Shown: positions 15,183-24,693, numbered from the stretch's first letter. The stretch: 39,728 nt of DNA from an uncultured Psychroserpens sp. (GCA_905479815.1 CAJQOA010000038.1:1-39728), one strand, 5' to 3'. Program-made: numbers and translations. The notes: generated by a model from the sequence alone, not told the origin.

Positions 15183-16046
15183 TTAATGATACTGCGTGAA
15201 GATTTTAGTAGCTTCATTATATGAACTCTCAAAGCTCATCGCATTAAGATTGTTATGTTTTGAAGATGTAAAATACGATAATAATTTCTCAGTTGGCATA
15301 TTACCAGTAAGTTCATCTTTTGCCATTGGGCAACCACCAAAACCTTGAATGGCACCATCAAAACGAACGCAACCTGCTTTGAAGGCTGCATCAACTTTTT
15401 CATGCCATGTTGTTGGTGTAGTATGTAAATGTGCTCCAAATTCTATATTAGTATATGCTGGAATTAAATTAGAAAATAGATAATCAATGTTTTCTGGATC
15501 TGAGCTGCCAATCGTATCACTTAATGATAATATTTTAACTCCCATTTTACTTAAGCGTTCTGTCCACTCTCCTACTATATCGACATTCCAAGGGTCTCCA
15601 TAAGGGTTTCCAAATCCCATTGAAATATAGACTACAACTTCTTTATTGTGGGTATTAGCAAGTTCTAAAATTTCAGAAAGCGTCACCACAGATTGCGCAA
15701 TTGTTTTATGCGTGTTTCGCATTTGGAAATTTTCTGAAATTGAAAACGGGTATCCTAAATAATCAATCTCTGGATGTTGACATGCATCATTTGCACCTCT
15801 AGTATTGGCAATAATAGCTAATAACTTACTAGTGGTTGCACTCAAATCTAGTTGTGATAAAACCTCGGCCGTATCCACCATTTGAGGTATCGCTTTAGGT
15901 GACACGAAACTTCCAAAATCTATAGTATCAAAACCTACTCTAAGTAGAGACTGAATGTATTGTACTTTCTTTTCCGTAGGAATAAAAGCTTTAATCCCTT
16001 GCATGGCGTCACGAGGACATTCGATTATTTTGATAGGTTTTGTCAT
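15183..16046 (-). CDS. Hydroxymethylglutaryl-CoA lyase
   Basis: 287 residues from the ATG at 16046. It cleaves HMG-CoA to acetoacetate and acetyl-CoA at the end of leucine breakdown. The DRE-TIM barrel landmarks are present: IIECPRD (catalytic Arg/Asp at 12-13), TIDFGSFVSPKAIPQM, SMGFGNPYGDPW, LSLSDTIGSS, the metal-binding GAHLHTTP, and the catalytic-cysteine loop FDGAIQGFGGCPMAKDELTGN. Leucine dehydrogenase at 24720 would start the same pathway. The start ten codons upstream (16076) precedes the -7 box and is rejected. A LysE-type exporter gene lies 37 bases upstream of this start. Confidence 0.93.
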   Translation of the reverse strand: MTKPIKIIECPRDAMQGIKAFIPTEKKVQYIQSLLRVGFDTIDFGSFVSPKAIPQMVDTAEVLSQLDLSATTSKLLAIIANTRGANDACQHPEIDYLGYPFSISENFQMRNTHKTIAQSVVTLSEILELANTHNKEVVVYISMGFGNPYGDPWNVDIVGEWTERLSKMGVKILSLSDTIGSSDPENIDYLFSNLIPAYTNIEFGAHLHTTPTTWHEKVDAAFKAGCVRFDGAIQGFGGCPMAKDELTGNMPTEKLLSYFTSSKHNNLNAMSFESSYNEATKIFTQYH

Positions 16047-16052
16047 CTTGGT

Positions 16053-16060
16053 CAAAGATA
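16053..16060 (-). promoter_or_regulatory. -7 box of the HMG-CoA lyase gene
   Basis: TATCTTTG on the minus strand ends only six bases before the ATG (16046), implying a very short leader. No TTG is present at -33. Confidence 0.5.
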
Positions 16061-16083
16061 GCAATATTGAAGACATGTTGATT

Positions 16084-16710
16084 TTATTTTTCCGAAGTAA
16101 AAATTAAGATCGCAATCCCAACAAAGACAATAATTTGAAGCCATTTTAAATATAATCCAATACTATTATGCTGTTTTATATAGTCTGAAATTGAGCCTGC
16201 CAAAATAGCTATTGCCGAAAAAATGATTGCTGAGACCAACATGAATAAAAAGCCCAACACATAAAACTGCGTCACAGAGTTTAAAGTATTACTAAATAAA
16301 AACCCTGGAAAAAATGCTAAAAAGAATATTGAGACTTTAGGGTTTAACACATTCATAATAAACCCTTGTTTAAAGAGTTGAAATACACTTTTCTTCGGAA
16401 TATTCTCGCTATTTAAAGATAGTTCAGAACTTGACTTGTACACCTTAAAAGCTAAAAATAATAAATAGAGTGCGCCAAGTAATTTTATAATAAAAAATAG
16501 TGTGTCACTTTCCTTAATGATTGCAGATACACCAAAAGCAACTAATGTAGTATGTACTAAACATCCCGAAATTAAACCTGCAACGGTTGCTAATCCATAC
16601 TTTTTACCATTAACAATACTTTGCATCAACACATATATGTTATCTGGACCAGGAGATATGGCAAGTATAGATGTTGCAATCATGAAAGATATGAGGAGGT
16701 CGTAATTCAC
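16084..16710 (-). CDS. LysE/RhtB-family amino-acid exporter
   Basis: 208 residues, six predicted membrane helices and the family length. The N-terminal helix carries ISPGPDN (about 19-25), the diagnostic LysE/RhtB motif, followed by GLATVAGLISGCLVHTTLVAFGV. The middle has FIMNVLNPKVSIFFLAFFPGF (about 117-137), the second signature. Members export basic, neutral or other small amino acids; the substrate is unknown. It lies upstream of the HMG-CoA lyase gene on the same strand, which has its own -7 box, so the two may be separately transcribed. Confidence 0.9.
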   Translation of the reverse strand: MNYDLLISFMIATSILAISPGPDNIYVLMQSIVNGKKYGLATVAGLISGCLVHTTLVAFGVSAIIKESDTLFFIIKLLGALYLLFLAFKVYKSSSELSLNSENIPKKSVFQLFKQGFIMNVLNPKVSIFFLAFFPGFLFSNTLNSVTQFYVLGFLFMLVSAIIFSAIAILAGSISDYIKQHNSIGLYLKWLQIIVFVGIAILIFTSEK

Positions 16711-16800
16711 AGTCGTTATTTTTTCAAAAATAATTAAAAAATAATGTAAGATTAAAATTGTTTTGACGACCTAATCTATTAAAAATTAATCACTACCACT

Positions 16801-17751
16801 ATGAAAAAAATTACTTTGGCTTTAAAATCTTTAACTTTAATTACAGCTCTTGTAGGTTCTATGTGCCTTTTTGCACAATCGAGAGCCTCTTATACAATCT
16901 CATTTACGAGTGTATGGGATACAGAAACAAACGATCCAATTAATGGAAACAGTACTCTTGCGTTGCCCAATAACGCACACTGGTCTAATCTTGTTGGAGC
17001 AACTCACAATAATTCTGCTAGGCTTTTAGAAATGGGAAGCATGGCTAGTTTAGGTATTAAAAATGTTGCTGAATTTGGTAGCAACGGAGAATTAATGAAT
17101 GAGGTACAAGCACTTATGATGGCTGGTGATGCAGATCAATTTTTACAAGTTGGCTTTGATGACTTTGCAGCAAGAACAACTGCAACACTATCTAATATTG
17201 AAGTAAGTTCAAATTTCCCTCTTTTAAGTTTAGTGTCAATGATTGCGCCTAGTCCAGATTGGATGATTGCAGTAGATGGTATTAATCTTAGAGATGGCAA
17301 TACTTGGGTTAATGAAATCATCCTCCCTTTATTTCCTTATGATGCTGGTACAGATAGTGGCATGTTTTACACATCACCAGACCAAGCAACAACGCCTAAT
17401 TTTGAACCTATATCAGTTTTAATTAATGAAGGTCCTTTTAATGCAAAACCAATTGGTACACTTACAGTTACACTTAATCAAGTGCTTAGTGTTGATACAC
17501 AAAACGTAACTGAAGTTAGTTTATACCCTAATCCGTCAAAAGGAAAAATGACTATAAAAACGTCAAATTCTAATACTTTAGATCAAGCACTAGTATATGA
17601 TATTTTAGGAAAGCAGGTTGCTAGTTTTCAAAACAGTACCTCAAACGATGAATTACAAATGGACTTAACTAACTTAAACAACGGCGTTTACTTAGTAAAA
17701 TTGGTGCTAGAAGACGGATCTCTATCTACAAAAAAGGTGATTATCAACTAA
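16801..17751 (+). CDS. Secreted spondin-domain protein with T9SS sorting domain
   Basis: 316 residues. A signal peptide ends near residue 25 (SMCLFA|Q). Residues about 29-215 match the spondin N-terminal fold: YTISFTSVWD, HWSNLVGATHNNSARLLEMG, a helix-like AEFGSNGELMNEVQALM, SPDWMIAVDGINLRDG, then a C-terminal strand set. Residues about 240-316 are a type A Por sorting domain: VSLYPNPSKGKMTI, VYDILGKQVASF, LNNGVYLVKL and a final KKVIIN. So it should be secreted through the type IX system and kept at the surface or released. Spondin domains in animals bind matrix and metal; the bacterial role is unknown. It is followed by another T9SS cargo gene. Confidence 0.85.
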   Translation: MKKITLALKSLTLITALVGSMCLFAQSRASYTISFTSVWDTETNDPINGNSTLALPNNAHWSNLVGATHNNSARLLEMGSMASLGIKNVAEFGSNGELMNEVQALMMAGDADQFLQVGFDDFAARTTATLSNIEVSSNFPLLSLVSMIAPSPDWMIAVDGINLRDGNTWVNEIILPLFPYDAGTDSGMFYTSPDQATTPNFEPISVLINEGPFNAKPIGTLTVTLNQVLSVDTQNVTEVSLYPNPSKGKMTIKTSNSNTLDQALVYDILGKQVASFQNSTSNDELQMDLTNLNNGVYLVKLVLEDGSLSTKKVIIN

Positions 17752-17841
17752 CCAAAACATGTATTTCACCTATAATTAAGGTATTTAAACGGATTTTCAT
17801 ATATTTACAAATAAACTTAACCTACATATATACTTTAAGTT

Positions 17842-19587
17842 ATGACGTTATTCACCCAAATCAAGGTATTATTATGCCTAGCCGTTTTATTTTCTTTTTC
17901 TGTTGTAACAGCTCAAAATGAACCACAATGTGGAACTGTAGCAACACCAGAGACTGATAAATATTTTCAAAATATCTTACCACAAATAAGACAATACGAA
18001 CAAGAGTATTATCAAAAGACATTTCAACGTTCTTCAACAGCTATAAGTTCTGTACCTATTAAAGCACACATTATAAGAAATGATGGTGGTACTGGTGGAC
18101 TTTCAGAAAGCCAATTAAATGCAGCTATAGCTAATATGAACGTTTTTTATGCTAACGCGTTTTTAGAATTCTTTTTATGTGATGGTATCAATTATATAGA
18201 TAGTTCAGAATATTATGATTTTGAAACTGATGAGCAAGATGCAATGACTACAATTCATAATTTAGATAATGCCATCAATATTTATTTTGCAAACTCTGTA
18301 GTTAGTAGTACTTCTGGTTCTGGTTTATGCGGTTATGCATTTTTTCCTGGAGGCCCAGAAGTGATATTAATGGATAATAGTTGCGCAGTTAATGGAAGTA
18401 CCTTACCTCATGAAGTTGGACACTTCTTTGCGTTATCGCATACTCATGGGCCTGTTAATGGCACATTAACAACAGAGTTAGTTGATGGATCTAATTGTGA
18501 TACCGATGGAGATTTAATTTGTGATACACCTGCAGATCCACAATTAGGATTTGGTAACGTATCTGGTTCTTGTAATTACCTTGGTAGTAATACAGATGCT
18601 AATGGCGATGCTTTTAATCCAAACCCATTAAACATCATGTCATATTCTCGTAAAGCATGTCGTACAGAATTCTCACCAGGACAATACGCACGAATTTATG
18701 GCGTATATCAGGCGTCTAGAGCTGTTATGGCTTGTCCAAGTTTTAATATAGATCTTACTGCAAATTTTACTAGAGATTGTAGTAATTCAATGGATGTTGC
18801 TTTTGTAGATAATAGTGTTGGAGCAACCTCATGGGAATGGGATATTGATGGTGATGATGTTATTGATTATACAACTCAAAACCCATCACACACCTACTCT
18901 ACAGCAGGCAACTATGATGTTACTCTTACAATTTCTAATGGGTCAGAATCTTTAACAAAAGTATATCAAGATTACATCATAGTTGGTGGAGAAACGACTA
19001 ATACGACTCAAATAATATTAACTTTAGTAACCGATGATTGGCCAGCAGAAACCTCTTGGATTTTTAGAGATAGTGCAGGTACAGCATTATATACTAGTCC
19101 AGAATATATAGAAGGTGTTGATGATTTTACGGCATTCATTGAGACTTTTGATATTTCAGTAAATGAGTGTTACACGTTTGAAATGATTGATAGTTATGGT
19201 GATGGTATTTGCTGTTTTTCAGGAAACGGATCTTACACACTTGAGACTTTAGAAGGTAGTACGATTGTAACAGGTGGAGACTATGGAGGTGGAGAAATAA
19301 CGTATATGGCAAACGCTGTATTAGGTGTTGATGAGTATTTTTCAACTAATGAAATATCTGTATACCCAAATCCAACGCATGATATCTTAAACATTAAATT
19401 AGCTAACACTAATGATTTACCAGACGCTTATAAAGTATATAATATGCTAGGTCAAATTGTAACAAGTAAGACAATCACCCAAGTTGATGATTTAAAAATT
19501 CAAACTAACACATTAAGTAATGGTGTGTATTATATCGAATTAACAAAAGAGAATAATTCAAGCACAATTCCTTTTATTAAGAATTAA
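17842..19587 (+). CDS. Secreted M43 (pappalysin-type) metalloprotease with PKD and T9SS domains
   Basis: 581 residues. Signal peptide 1-24 (SFSVVTA|Q). The catalytic domain (about 70-300) has the zinc site LPHEVGHFFALSHTHG with H190, E191, H194 and H200, and the Met-turn LNIMSYSR (M266). Metzincins normally have Gly at position 197; here it is Ala. Several paired cysteines (CNYLG, KACRTE, VMACPS) suggest disulfides, as in pappalysins. A PKD domain follows (about 305-383: FVDNSVGATSWEWDIDGD, PSHTYSTAGNYDVTLTI), then a beta-rich segment with a YGDGICC motif. A Por sorting domain is last (about 510-581: ISVYPNPTHDILNI, YNMLGQIV, LSNGVYYIEL). Confidence 0.9.
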   Translation: MTLFTQIKVLLCLAVLFSFSVVTAQNEPQCGTVATPETDKYFQNILPQIRQYEQEYYQKTFQRSSTAISSVPIKAHIIRNDGGTGGLSESQLNAAIANMNVFYANAFLEFFLCDGINYIDSSEYYDFETDEQDAMTTIHNLDNAINIYFANSVVSSTSGSGLCGYAFFPGGPEVILMDNSCAVNGSTLPHEVGHFFALSHTHGPVNGTLTTELVDGSNCDTDGDLICDTPADPQLGFGNVSGSCNYLGSNTDANGDAFNPNPLNIMSYSRKACRTEFSPGQYARIYGVYQASRAVMACPSFNIDLTANFTRDCSNSMDVAFVDNSVGATSWEWDIDGDDVIDYTTQNPSHTYSTAGNYDVTLTISNGSESLTKVYQDYIIVGGETTNTTQIILTLVTDDWPAETSWIFRDSAGTALYTSPEYIEGVDDFTAFIETFDISVNECYTFEMIDSYGDGICCFSGNGSYTLETLEGSTIVTGGDYGGGEITYMANAVLGVDEYFSTNEISVYPNPTHDILNIKLANTNDLPDAYKVYNMLGQIVTSKTITQVDDLKIQTNTLSNGVYYIELTKENNSSTIPFIKN

Positions 19588-19611
19588 TACTTCGGAAATA
19601 TTATAATTTAC

Positions 19612-19646
19612 AAAGCGGATTGACTTAACTGTTAATTCGCTTTTTT
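19612..19646 (+). terminator. Terminator after the M43 protease gene
   Basis: AAAGCGGATT (19612-19621) pairs with AATTCGCTTT (19634-19643) with one wobble and a 12-base loop, followed by a T6 run. It overlaps the 3' end of the convergent pyrD. Confidence 0.65.
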
Positions 19647-20668
19647 AGTAGTGCTTTATTGATGTTTTTAATCAATCTTGGACCTTCATAAATGAAACCA
19701 GTGTAGACTTGAACTAAGGCTGCTCCTGCTTCTAATTTTTCTAGAGCATCATCTGCAGAATGAATACCTCCTACTCCAATAATTGGAAATGACTTATTAC
19801 TTTTTTCTGAAAGGTATTTGATAACTCTAGTAGATTTCTCTTTAATTGGTTGACCGCTTAAACCACCATTGCCAATTTCAGCAAGACGTTCATTAGATGC
19901 TTTCAAACCCGTTCTATCTATAGATGTATTGCTAGCTATAACACCATCAAGGTTCGTTTCTGCAATAATATCTACGATCTCATCTAATTGTTGGTCATTT
20001 AAATCCGGAGCAATTTTTAATACTATTGGTTTTTGCGTTTCAAATGCTCTATTTGCTTTTTGCACTGTAGAAATGAGTTCAAGAAGATAATCCTTATCAT
20101 TTAATTTAGCATGGCTACCAACATTTGGGCAACTTACATTCAATACAAAATAATCAACGTATGGATGTAAACCGTTAAAACAAGTGATGTAGTCTTTAGT
20201 GTAATCTTCAGGTTTTGTATCTGTATTTTTACCAATATTACCACCAATAATAAGCTTGCCTTTATTCTTTTTTAATTCTGAAATAGCAGCGTCTAACCCT
20301 TCGTTATTAAACCCCATTCGGTTAATAATTCCTTTATCATCCTTTAATCTAAATAAACGTTGCTTAGGATTTCCTATTTGACCTTTTGGAGTTACCGTTC
20401 CAATTTCAATAAATCCAAAACCAAAATTAGCTAACTCATTATAGAGTACGGCGTTCTTATCAAAACCTGCTGCTAATCCTACGGGATTATTAAATTTAAG
20501 TCCAAATACTTCGCGCTCTAGAGATGTGTCATTAACATGATATAGGCTTCTAAAAAGCGAAGACATACCTGGTATTTTGGAAACATTCCTAATTAAAGAA
20601 AAAGTAAAATAATGAACTTTTTCAGGATCAAAACAAAATAATAGTGGTCTTAGTAGAAGCTTGTACAT
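19625..20668 (-). CDS. pyrD: Dihydroorotate dehydrogenase, quinone-dependent (class 2)
   Basis: 347 residues, the class 2 length. It oxidises dihydroorotate to orotate in pyrimidine synthesis, passing electrons to membrane quinone. The N-terminal amphipathic helices that set class 2 apart are present ([23 protein letters not shown] split over residues 1-23). FMN and active-site segments follow: [36 protein letters not shown], the NRMGFNN loop, VLNVSCPNV with the catalytic-base Ser typical of class 2, [26 protein letters not shown], and [19 protein letters not shown]. It is monocistronic with its own -7 box. Confidence 0.97.
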   Translation of the reverse strand: MYKLLLRPLLFCFDPEKVHYFTFSLIRNVSKIPGMSSLFRSLYHVNDTSLEREVFGLKFNNPVGLAAGFDKNAVLYNELANFGFGFIEIGTVTPKGQIGNPKQRLFRLKDDKGIINRMGFNNEGLDAAISELKKNKGKLIIGGNIGKNTDTKPEDYTKDYITCFNGLHPYVDYFVLNVSCPNVGSHAKLNDKDYLLELISTVQKANRAFETQKPIVLKIAPDLNDQQLDEIVDIIAETNLDGVIASNTSIDRTGLKASNERLAEIGNGGLSGQPIKEKSTRVIKYLSEKSNKSFPIIGVGGIHSADDALEKLEAGAALVQVYTGFIYEGPRLIKNINKALLKKRINS

Positions 20669-20686
20669 TGAAAATCTTTTCTAGTG

Positions 20687-20694
20687 CAAAAATA
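20687..20694 (-). promoter_or_regulatory. -7 box of pyrD
   Basis: TATTTTTG on the minus strand, 18 bases before the ATG. No TTG is seen at the usual -33 distance. Confidence 0.5.
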
Positions 20695-20791
20695 ATATAC
20701 ATTTGAATATAATCGCTAACTTTAGGTTTAATAATTAACCTATGGTTACTTATCATTCATTCTAACACTTAAAAGAAAATAATTATACGTT

Positions 20792-22036
20792 ATGATTTCA
20801 AAAGAAGACATCACAAAACGATTTATAAGTTACGTTATTGTTGATACCGAATCTGATCCAGAAAGCGACACAACACCAAGTACAGCAAAACAGTGGGATT
20901 TAGCAAATGCCTTAGCAGAAGAATTAAAAGCTATTGGCATGAGCGATGTGTCAATAGATGACAATGCCTATATCATGGCAACACTGCCAAGCAATGTTGA
21001 TCATGAGGTCCCAACAATTGGTTTTGTATCACATTTTGATACCACACCAGACTTTACTGGTGCCAATGTAAAACCTCAGATTATAGAAAATTATGACGGC
21101 AAGGATATTGTTTTAAATGCTTCGGAAAACATCATTCTCTCACCAGATTATTTTGAAGACTTATTACTTTACAAAGGTCAAACACTCATCACGACAGATG
21201 GCACAACACTTCTTGGTGCAGATGATAAAGCTGGAATAACAGAAATCATATCTGCCATGGAACATCTCATCAATCATCCAGAAATTAAACATGGAGACAT
21301 TAGAGTAGGTTTTACACCAGATGAAGAAATTGGTCGTGGAGCTCATAAGTTTGATGTTGAAAAATTTGGAGCAAATTGGGCTTACACTATGGATGGTAGC
21401 CAAATTGGAGAACTAGAATACGAAAATTTTAATGCTGCTGGAGCAAAAGTGACTATAAAAGGTAAAATAGTACATCCTGGTTATGCCAAAGGAAAAATGG
21501 TGAACTCTATGTATATCGCTACAGAGTTTATTAATTCTTTACCTCGTATGGAAACACCAGAGCATACTGAAGGTTATCAAGGTTTCTTTCATCTCCACAA
21601 CATAGATGGTAAAGTTGAAGAAACCGTTTTACAATATATTATTAGAGATCATGATCTGAATCATTTTGAGGCAAGAAAAGAGGTCATGCAAAAACTCACT
21701 GATGCCATAAACGAACAATACGAACGTGAAGTCATTACTATTGAGATTAAAGATCAATATTTTAATATGAAAGAAAAGGTCGTTCCAGTAATGCATATTG
21801 TTGATATCGCTGAAGAAGCCATGAAAGCATTAGATATTGAGCCCTTAATAAAACCTATTAGAGGAGGTACAGATGGCTCACAACTCAGTTTCATGGGATT
21901 ACCTTGCCCTAATATTTTTGCAGGAGGACATAATTTCCATGGACGTTATGAATATGTTCCAGTAGAAAGTATGATAAAAGCAACAGAAGTGATTTGTAAG
22001 ATTGTGGAGCTGACTGCAGAAAAGGCTGTAAAATAA
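20792..22036 (+). CDS. pepT: Peptidase T (tripeptide aminopeptidase)
   Basis: 414 residues, M20B family. It removes N-terminal residues from tripeptides in the cytoplasm. The dizinc site is visible: H81 and D83 in [10 protein letters not shown]144 in LLGADDKAG, the general-base pair E178/E179 in [10 protein letters not shown]201 region in [10 protein letters not shown], and the last histidine in [13 protein letters not shown]. The dimerisation domain lies between (about 208-320), with [13 protein letters not shown] close to the end. The start is the only ATG near the domain boundary. It is followed after 13 bases by a YdeI/DUF1801-type gene, probably co-transcribed. Confidence 0.96.
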   Translation: MISKEDITKRFISYVIVDTESDPESDTTPSTAKQWDLANALAEELKAIGMSDVSIDDNAYIMATLPSNVDHEVPTIGFVSHFDTTPDFTGANVKPQIIENYDGKDIVLNASENIILSPDYFEDLLLYKGQTLITTDGTTLLGADDKAGITEIISAMEHLINHPEIKHGDIRVGFTPDEEIGRGAHKFDVEKFGANWAYTMDGSQIGELEYENFNAAGAKVTIKGKIVHPGYAKGKMVNSMYIATEFINSLPRMETPEHTEGYQGFFHLHNIDGKVEETVLQYIIRDHDLNHFEARKEVMQKLTDAINEQYEREVITIEIKDQYFNMKEKVVPVMHIVDIAEEAMKALDIEPLIKPIRGGTDGSQLSFMGLPCPNIFAGGHNFHGRYEYVPVESMIKATEVICKIVELTAEKAVK

Positions 22037-22049
22037 AATAGAGCTTAAA

Positions 22050-22649
22050 ATGAAAAAAATCTATTCGGTAGAAGAATACATAGAAGTAAACTCTCATTTT
22101 ACTGAAGCGTTAAAAACACTTCGTGACATTATCATGTCTACTGAACTAGAAGAAACCGTAAAATGGAGCATGCCAACCTATTGCTTAAATGGCAAAAACG
22201 TATTAGGTATTGGAGCCTTCAAAAATCATTTCTGTATTTGGTTTCATCATGGTGTATTTTTAAAAGATGAACATAGCTTACTTCATAATGCACAAGAAGA
22301 CAAAACTAAAGGCATGCGTCAAATGCGTTTTGAATCTAAAAATGATATTAATAAAGCTGCTGTTTTAGCCTATGCTAAAGAAGCAACAGAAAATCAAAGA
22401 CTAGGTCGAGAGATTAAACCTGTTCGTAAGACTAAAGCAATTAACATCCCTTCGGAATTAAAAGATGTTTTAAAATCTAATTCAGAATTACATACAAGTT
22501 TCAAAGCTTTAACTCCAGGAAAACAAAGAGAATACTGTGATCATATTAGTGAAGCAAAGCGTGAAGCGACAAAACTATCAAGACTAGAAAAAATAACACC
22601 TATGATTATAAAAGGTGTTGGTTTGCATGATAAGTATAAGAGCTGTTAA
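22050..22649 (+). CDS. DUF1801/YdeI-type protein
   Basis: 199 residues. The N-terminal half (about 5-110) is a DUF1801 fold: LKTLRDIIMSTELEETVKWSMPTYCLNGKNVLGIGAFKNHFCIWFHH, with the conserved W-x-P-x-Y and F-K-x-H features. The C-terminal third (about 150-195) has FKALTPGKQREYCDHISEAKREATKLSRLEKI, the YdeI-like helix pair (OmdA family, named for bacteriocin protection). The molecular function is unknown. It is close behind pepT and ahead of a strong terminator. Confidence 0.8.
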   Translation: MKKIYSVEEYIEVNSHFTEALKTLRDIIMSTELEETVKWSMPTYCLNGKNVLGIGAFKNHFCIWFHHGVFLKDEHSLLHNAQEDKTKGMRQMRFESKNDINKAAVLAYAKEATENQRLGREIKPVRKTKAINIPSELKDVLKSNSELHTSFKALTPGKQREYCDHISEAKREATKLSRLEKITPMIIKGVGLHDKYKSC

Positions 22650-22669
22650 GTCTTAAAATTCAAGCATAA

Positions 22670-22701
22670 AAAAACTCCGAAAGCGAACCTTCGGAGTTTT
22701 T
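22670..22701. terminator. Bidirectional terminator between the YdeI-type gene and yajC
   Basis: 12-bp stem AAAAACTCCGAA (22670-22681) with TTCGGAGTTTTT (22690-22701) and an 8-base loop. A runs on the left and T runs on the right serve both converging units. Confidence 0.9.
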
Positions 22702-22722
22702 AATATATAGACTATTTATATT

Positions 22723-23013
22723 CTATTTTACAGTTGCTGGAGCGTTTAATTTTCTGCTTATTTCCATAGAAATGGCAGAGCGTTCAAACTTAATCTTTCC
22801 TGCAAGTGTTTCGATAACACAGCTATTGTCTTTATCATTTAGATCAACAACTTTACCGTGCATACCACTTTTTGTGACAACTTTATCGCCTCTTTTTAAA
22901 GCTGCAGCAAACGTTTTTTCTTGTTTTGCTCGTTTCATCTGTGGTGCAATCATAAAGAAATACACAACAGCAAACATGGCTATAAAAGGCAAAAAATCTC
23001 CAATTGCTCCCAT
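22723..23013 (-). CDS. yajC: Preprotein translocase subunit YajC
   Basis: 96 residues. One N-terminal membrane helix (about 8-24, FLPFIAMFAVVYFFMI) is followed by APQMKRAKQEKTFAAALKRGDKVVTKSGMHGKVVDL, the YajC signature, and a small beta-rich cytoplasmic domain. YajC associates with SecDF and the Sec translocon. It begins three bases after the DUF1573 gene's stop, so the two form one operon, and nusB lies further upstream on the same strand, an order familiar from other Flavobacteriia. Confidence 0.95.
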   Translation of the reverse strand: MGAIGDFLPFIAMFAVVYFFMIAPQMKRAKQEKTFAAALKRGDKVVTKSGMHGKVVDLNDKDNSCVIETLAGKIKFERSAISMEISRKLNAPATVK

Positions 23014-23016
23014 AAA

Positions 23017-23520
23017 TTATTTCTTACCTACAGAATTAATAGATGTAGTACCTGCTTTCTTAGCTGGTGCATTTGGATCTGGCTGAACAAAAGCTTTAAT
23101 TTTAACAATTTCAGAACCTTTTTCTGTATTTGTTGTTAAAGTAATTGACTTTTGAACTTGGTTAGCTCCTTTACCGTTAAACTTAACAGTAAATTCAGCA
23201 GACTCACCTGGAGCTAATGGATTTCTGTTCCAATCTGAAGGTACAGTACATCCACATGTACTCTTAATGTTACTAACTACTAAAGGTGTTTTACCTGTGT
23301 TAGTATAACTAAATTTTGTTTCAACAGGAGTACCATTTACGATAGTTCCAAAATCGTGTTCAGTTTCAGTAAAAGAAATCACTGGAAAATCTCCAGCAGT
23401 TGCATCTCTTTCGGCAGCTGCTGCTACGTTACTTGAATTAATTTTGCTTGTTGCATCTTCTTTACAAGATGTGAAAGCCACTAAACATAATGCGCTTAAC
23501 GCTAAAATTGCTTTTCTCAT
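23017..23520 (-). CDS. DUF1573-domain lipoprotein
   Basis: 167 residues. The signal sequence has a lipobox-like end (LCLVAFTSC, Cys19). After a serine/alanine-rich linker comes the DUF1573 domain (about 47-145): FTETEHDFGTIVNGTPVETKF, FSYTNTGKTPLVVSNIKSTCGCTVP, FTVKFNGKGANQVQKSI. The CGC motif is the family hallmark; it is an immunoglobulin-like fold of unknown role, common and often abundant in Bacteroidota. The operon with yajC suggests an envelope function. Its own -7 box lies 37 bases upstream. Confidence 0.88.
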   Translation of the reverse strand: MRKAILALSALCLVAFTSCKEDATSKINSSNVAAAAERDATAGDFPVISFTETEHDFGTIVNGTPVETKFSYTNTGKTPLVVSNIKSTCGCTVPSDWNRNPLAPGESAEFTVKFNGKGANQVQKSITLTTNTEKGSEIVKIKAFVQPDPNAPAKKAGTTSINSVGKK

Positions 23521-23556
23521 TGCTATAATTTTTTAAATATTTTTGATTCGAGAAGT

Positions 23557-23564
23557 CAAATGTA
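23557..23564 (-). promoter_or_regulatory. -7 box of the DUF1573-yajC operon
   Basis: TACATTTG on the minus strand fits TAnnTTTG, 37 bases before the ATG. No clear -33 TTG. Confidence 0.5.
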
Positions 23565-23644
23565 CTAATAATTTCATCTAATTAAAATTTTTAGCTAATT
23601 TTCAAACAAAACATTAACACTCTATCACCTATATAGTATAAGGT

Positions 23645-24589
23645 TTACATTAAACCTCTACCTATTTTATTAAGATTTCCTTCTGCTGTATATTCTTTAA
23701 CGATCTTATCTAAAATACCATTAATAAAATTACTACTCTTTGGTGTAGAATATTCCTTGGCAATTTCTAAATACTCGTTAATAGTTACTTTTACTGGTAT
23801 TGACGGGAATTTTTGAAACTCACAAATAGCCATTTGCATTAATACCGTATCAATTTGAGTGATACGCTCTGCATCCCAATTTTTAGTTTTAGCTCCTATC
23901 TCTTCAATAAATTTAGCCTGGTTTAAAAGGGTCTTTTTTAATATATTAGCCCCAAAATCTCTATCCTCCAAATCCTTAAACAATTTTGGTGTAAAGAACT
24001 TTCCGTCTGAAGATGCTTTGACTTTCTTTAAAATTTTCAATATCGCAGTATTCACAACAGGAAGATCATCTAACCATGTAATACGCTTGTCTTCAAAGTA
24101 ATCATACAACTTATCATTAGGCGCGATAACTTCAGTAAATAAATCAATAATAAAGGTTTTGTCTTCTTTAAAAGTTGATGTTTTAGTAGACATGTAGTCT
24201 TTATAAACATCACTTTTTAGTATAGATTTGAATATCACATCTATATATTCAAAATCTAAATACCAAAGATTCTCTTTTTGGTTTTCAATTAACTCTAATA
24301 AAGCGTCATTAGAACTAATAAGGTTCAAAACCTCATTATTCACAAACTTTGAATTAGGGTTTTTCTCCTCTTTAGTTGCTAATATTTTCTTTTGAGTCTT
24401 GTCTAAGATGTCTTTAGATTTTTTATGAACCTCAATTAAAAGTGATAATTGGGCGATAAACAAATCATACATGCTATCTAAACTTTGCAGAAGAAACCTT
24501 TCGTTTACTTTAACATCTTCACTTTCACCTCCTTTTGAAGCATAAAGTGTTTGCATTACTTTAATACGAATATGTCGTCTATTTAACAT
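23645..24589 (-). CDS. nusB: Transcription antitermination factor NusB (long Bacteroidota form)
   Basis: 314 residues, about twice the length of proteobacterial NusB but typical of Bacteroidota. N-terminal MLNRRHIRIKVMQTLYA is the RNA-binding arginine-rich helix. The C-terminal half (about 195-305) holds the canonical NusB helices: RDFGANILKKTLLNQAKFIEEIGAKTKNWDAERI, DTVLMQMAICEFQKFPSIPVKVTINEYLEIAKEYS and SSNFINGILDKIVKEY. The inserted middle (about 45-190) is helical and group-specific. NusB binds boxA RNA with NusE during rRNA transcription. Its leader carries a REP-like motif (24629-24652). Confidence 0.95.
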   Translation of the reverse strand: MLNRRHIRIKVMQTLYASKGGESEDVKVNERFLLQSLDSMYDLFIAQLSLLIEVHKKSKDILDKTQKKILATKEEKNPNSKFVNNEVLNLISSNDALLELIENQKENLWYLDFEYIDVIFKSILKSDVYKDYMSTKTSTFKEDKTFIIDLFTEVIAPNDKLYDYFEDKRITWLDDLPVVNTAILKILKKVKASSDGKFFTPKLFKDLEDRDFGANILKKTLLNQAKFIEEIGAKTKNWDAERITQIDTVLMQMAICEFQKFPSIPVKVTINEYLEIAKEYSTPKSSNFINGILDKIVKEYTAEGNLNKIGRGLM

Positions 24590-24628
24590 GGTTACAAAGA
24601 GCTATTAATTAATAAAAGCAAAATTGCA

Positions 24629-24652
24629 CACTGAGCTTGTCGAAGTACAGTG
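24629..24652. repeat. REP-like palindromic motif
   Basis: CACTGAGCTTGTCGAAGTACAGTG-type motif: outer CACTG/CAGTG pair around GAGCTTGTCGAAGT. To my recollection this TTCGACAAGCTCAGTG motif is scattered in many Flavobacteriaceae genomes. Here it is in the predicted nusB leader. Only one copy is in the window. Confidence 0.5.
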
Positions 24653-24667
24653 ACCAAATTTGCTTTG

Positions 24668-24675
24668 CAAAAATA
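24668..24675 (-). promoter_or_regulatory. -7 box of nusB
   Basis: TATTTTTG on the minus strand, giving a leader of about 70 bases that contains the REP-like motif. Confidence 0.5.
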
Positions 24676-24693
24676 CTATAATTTTAAAAGATG

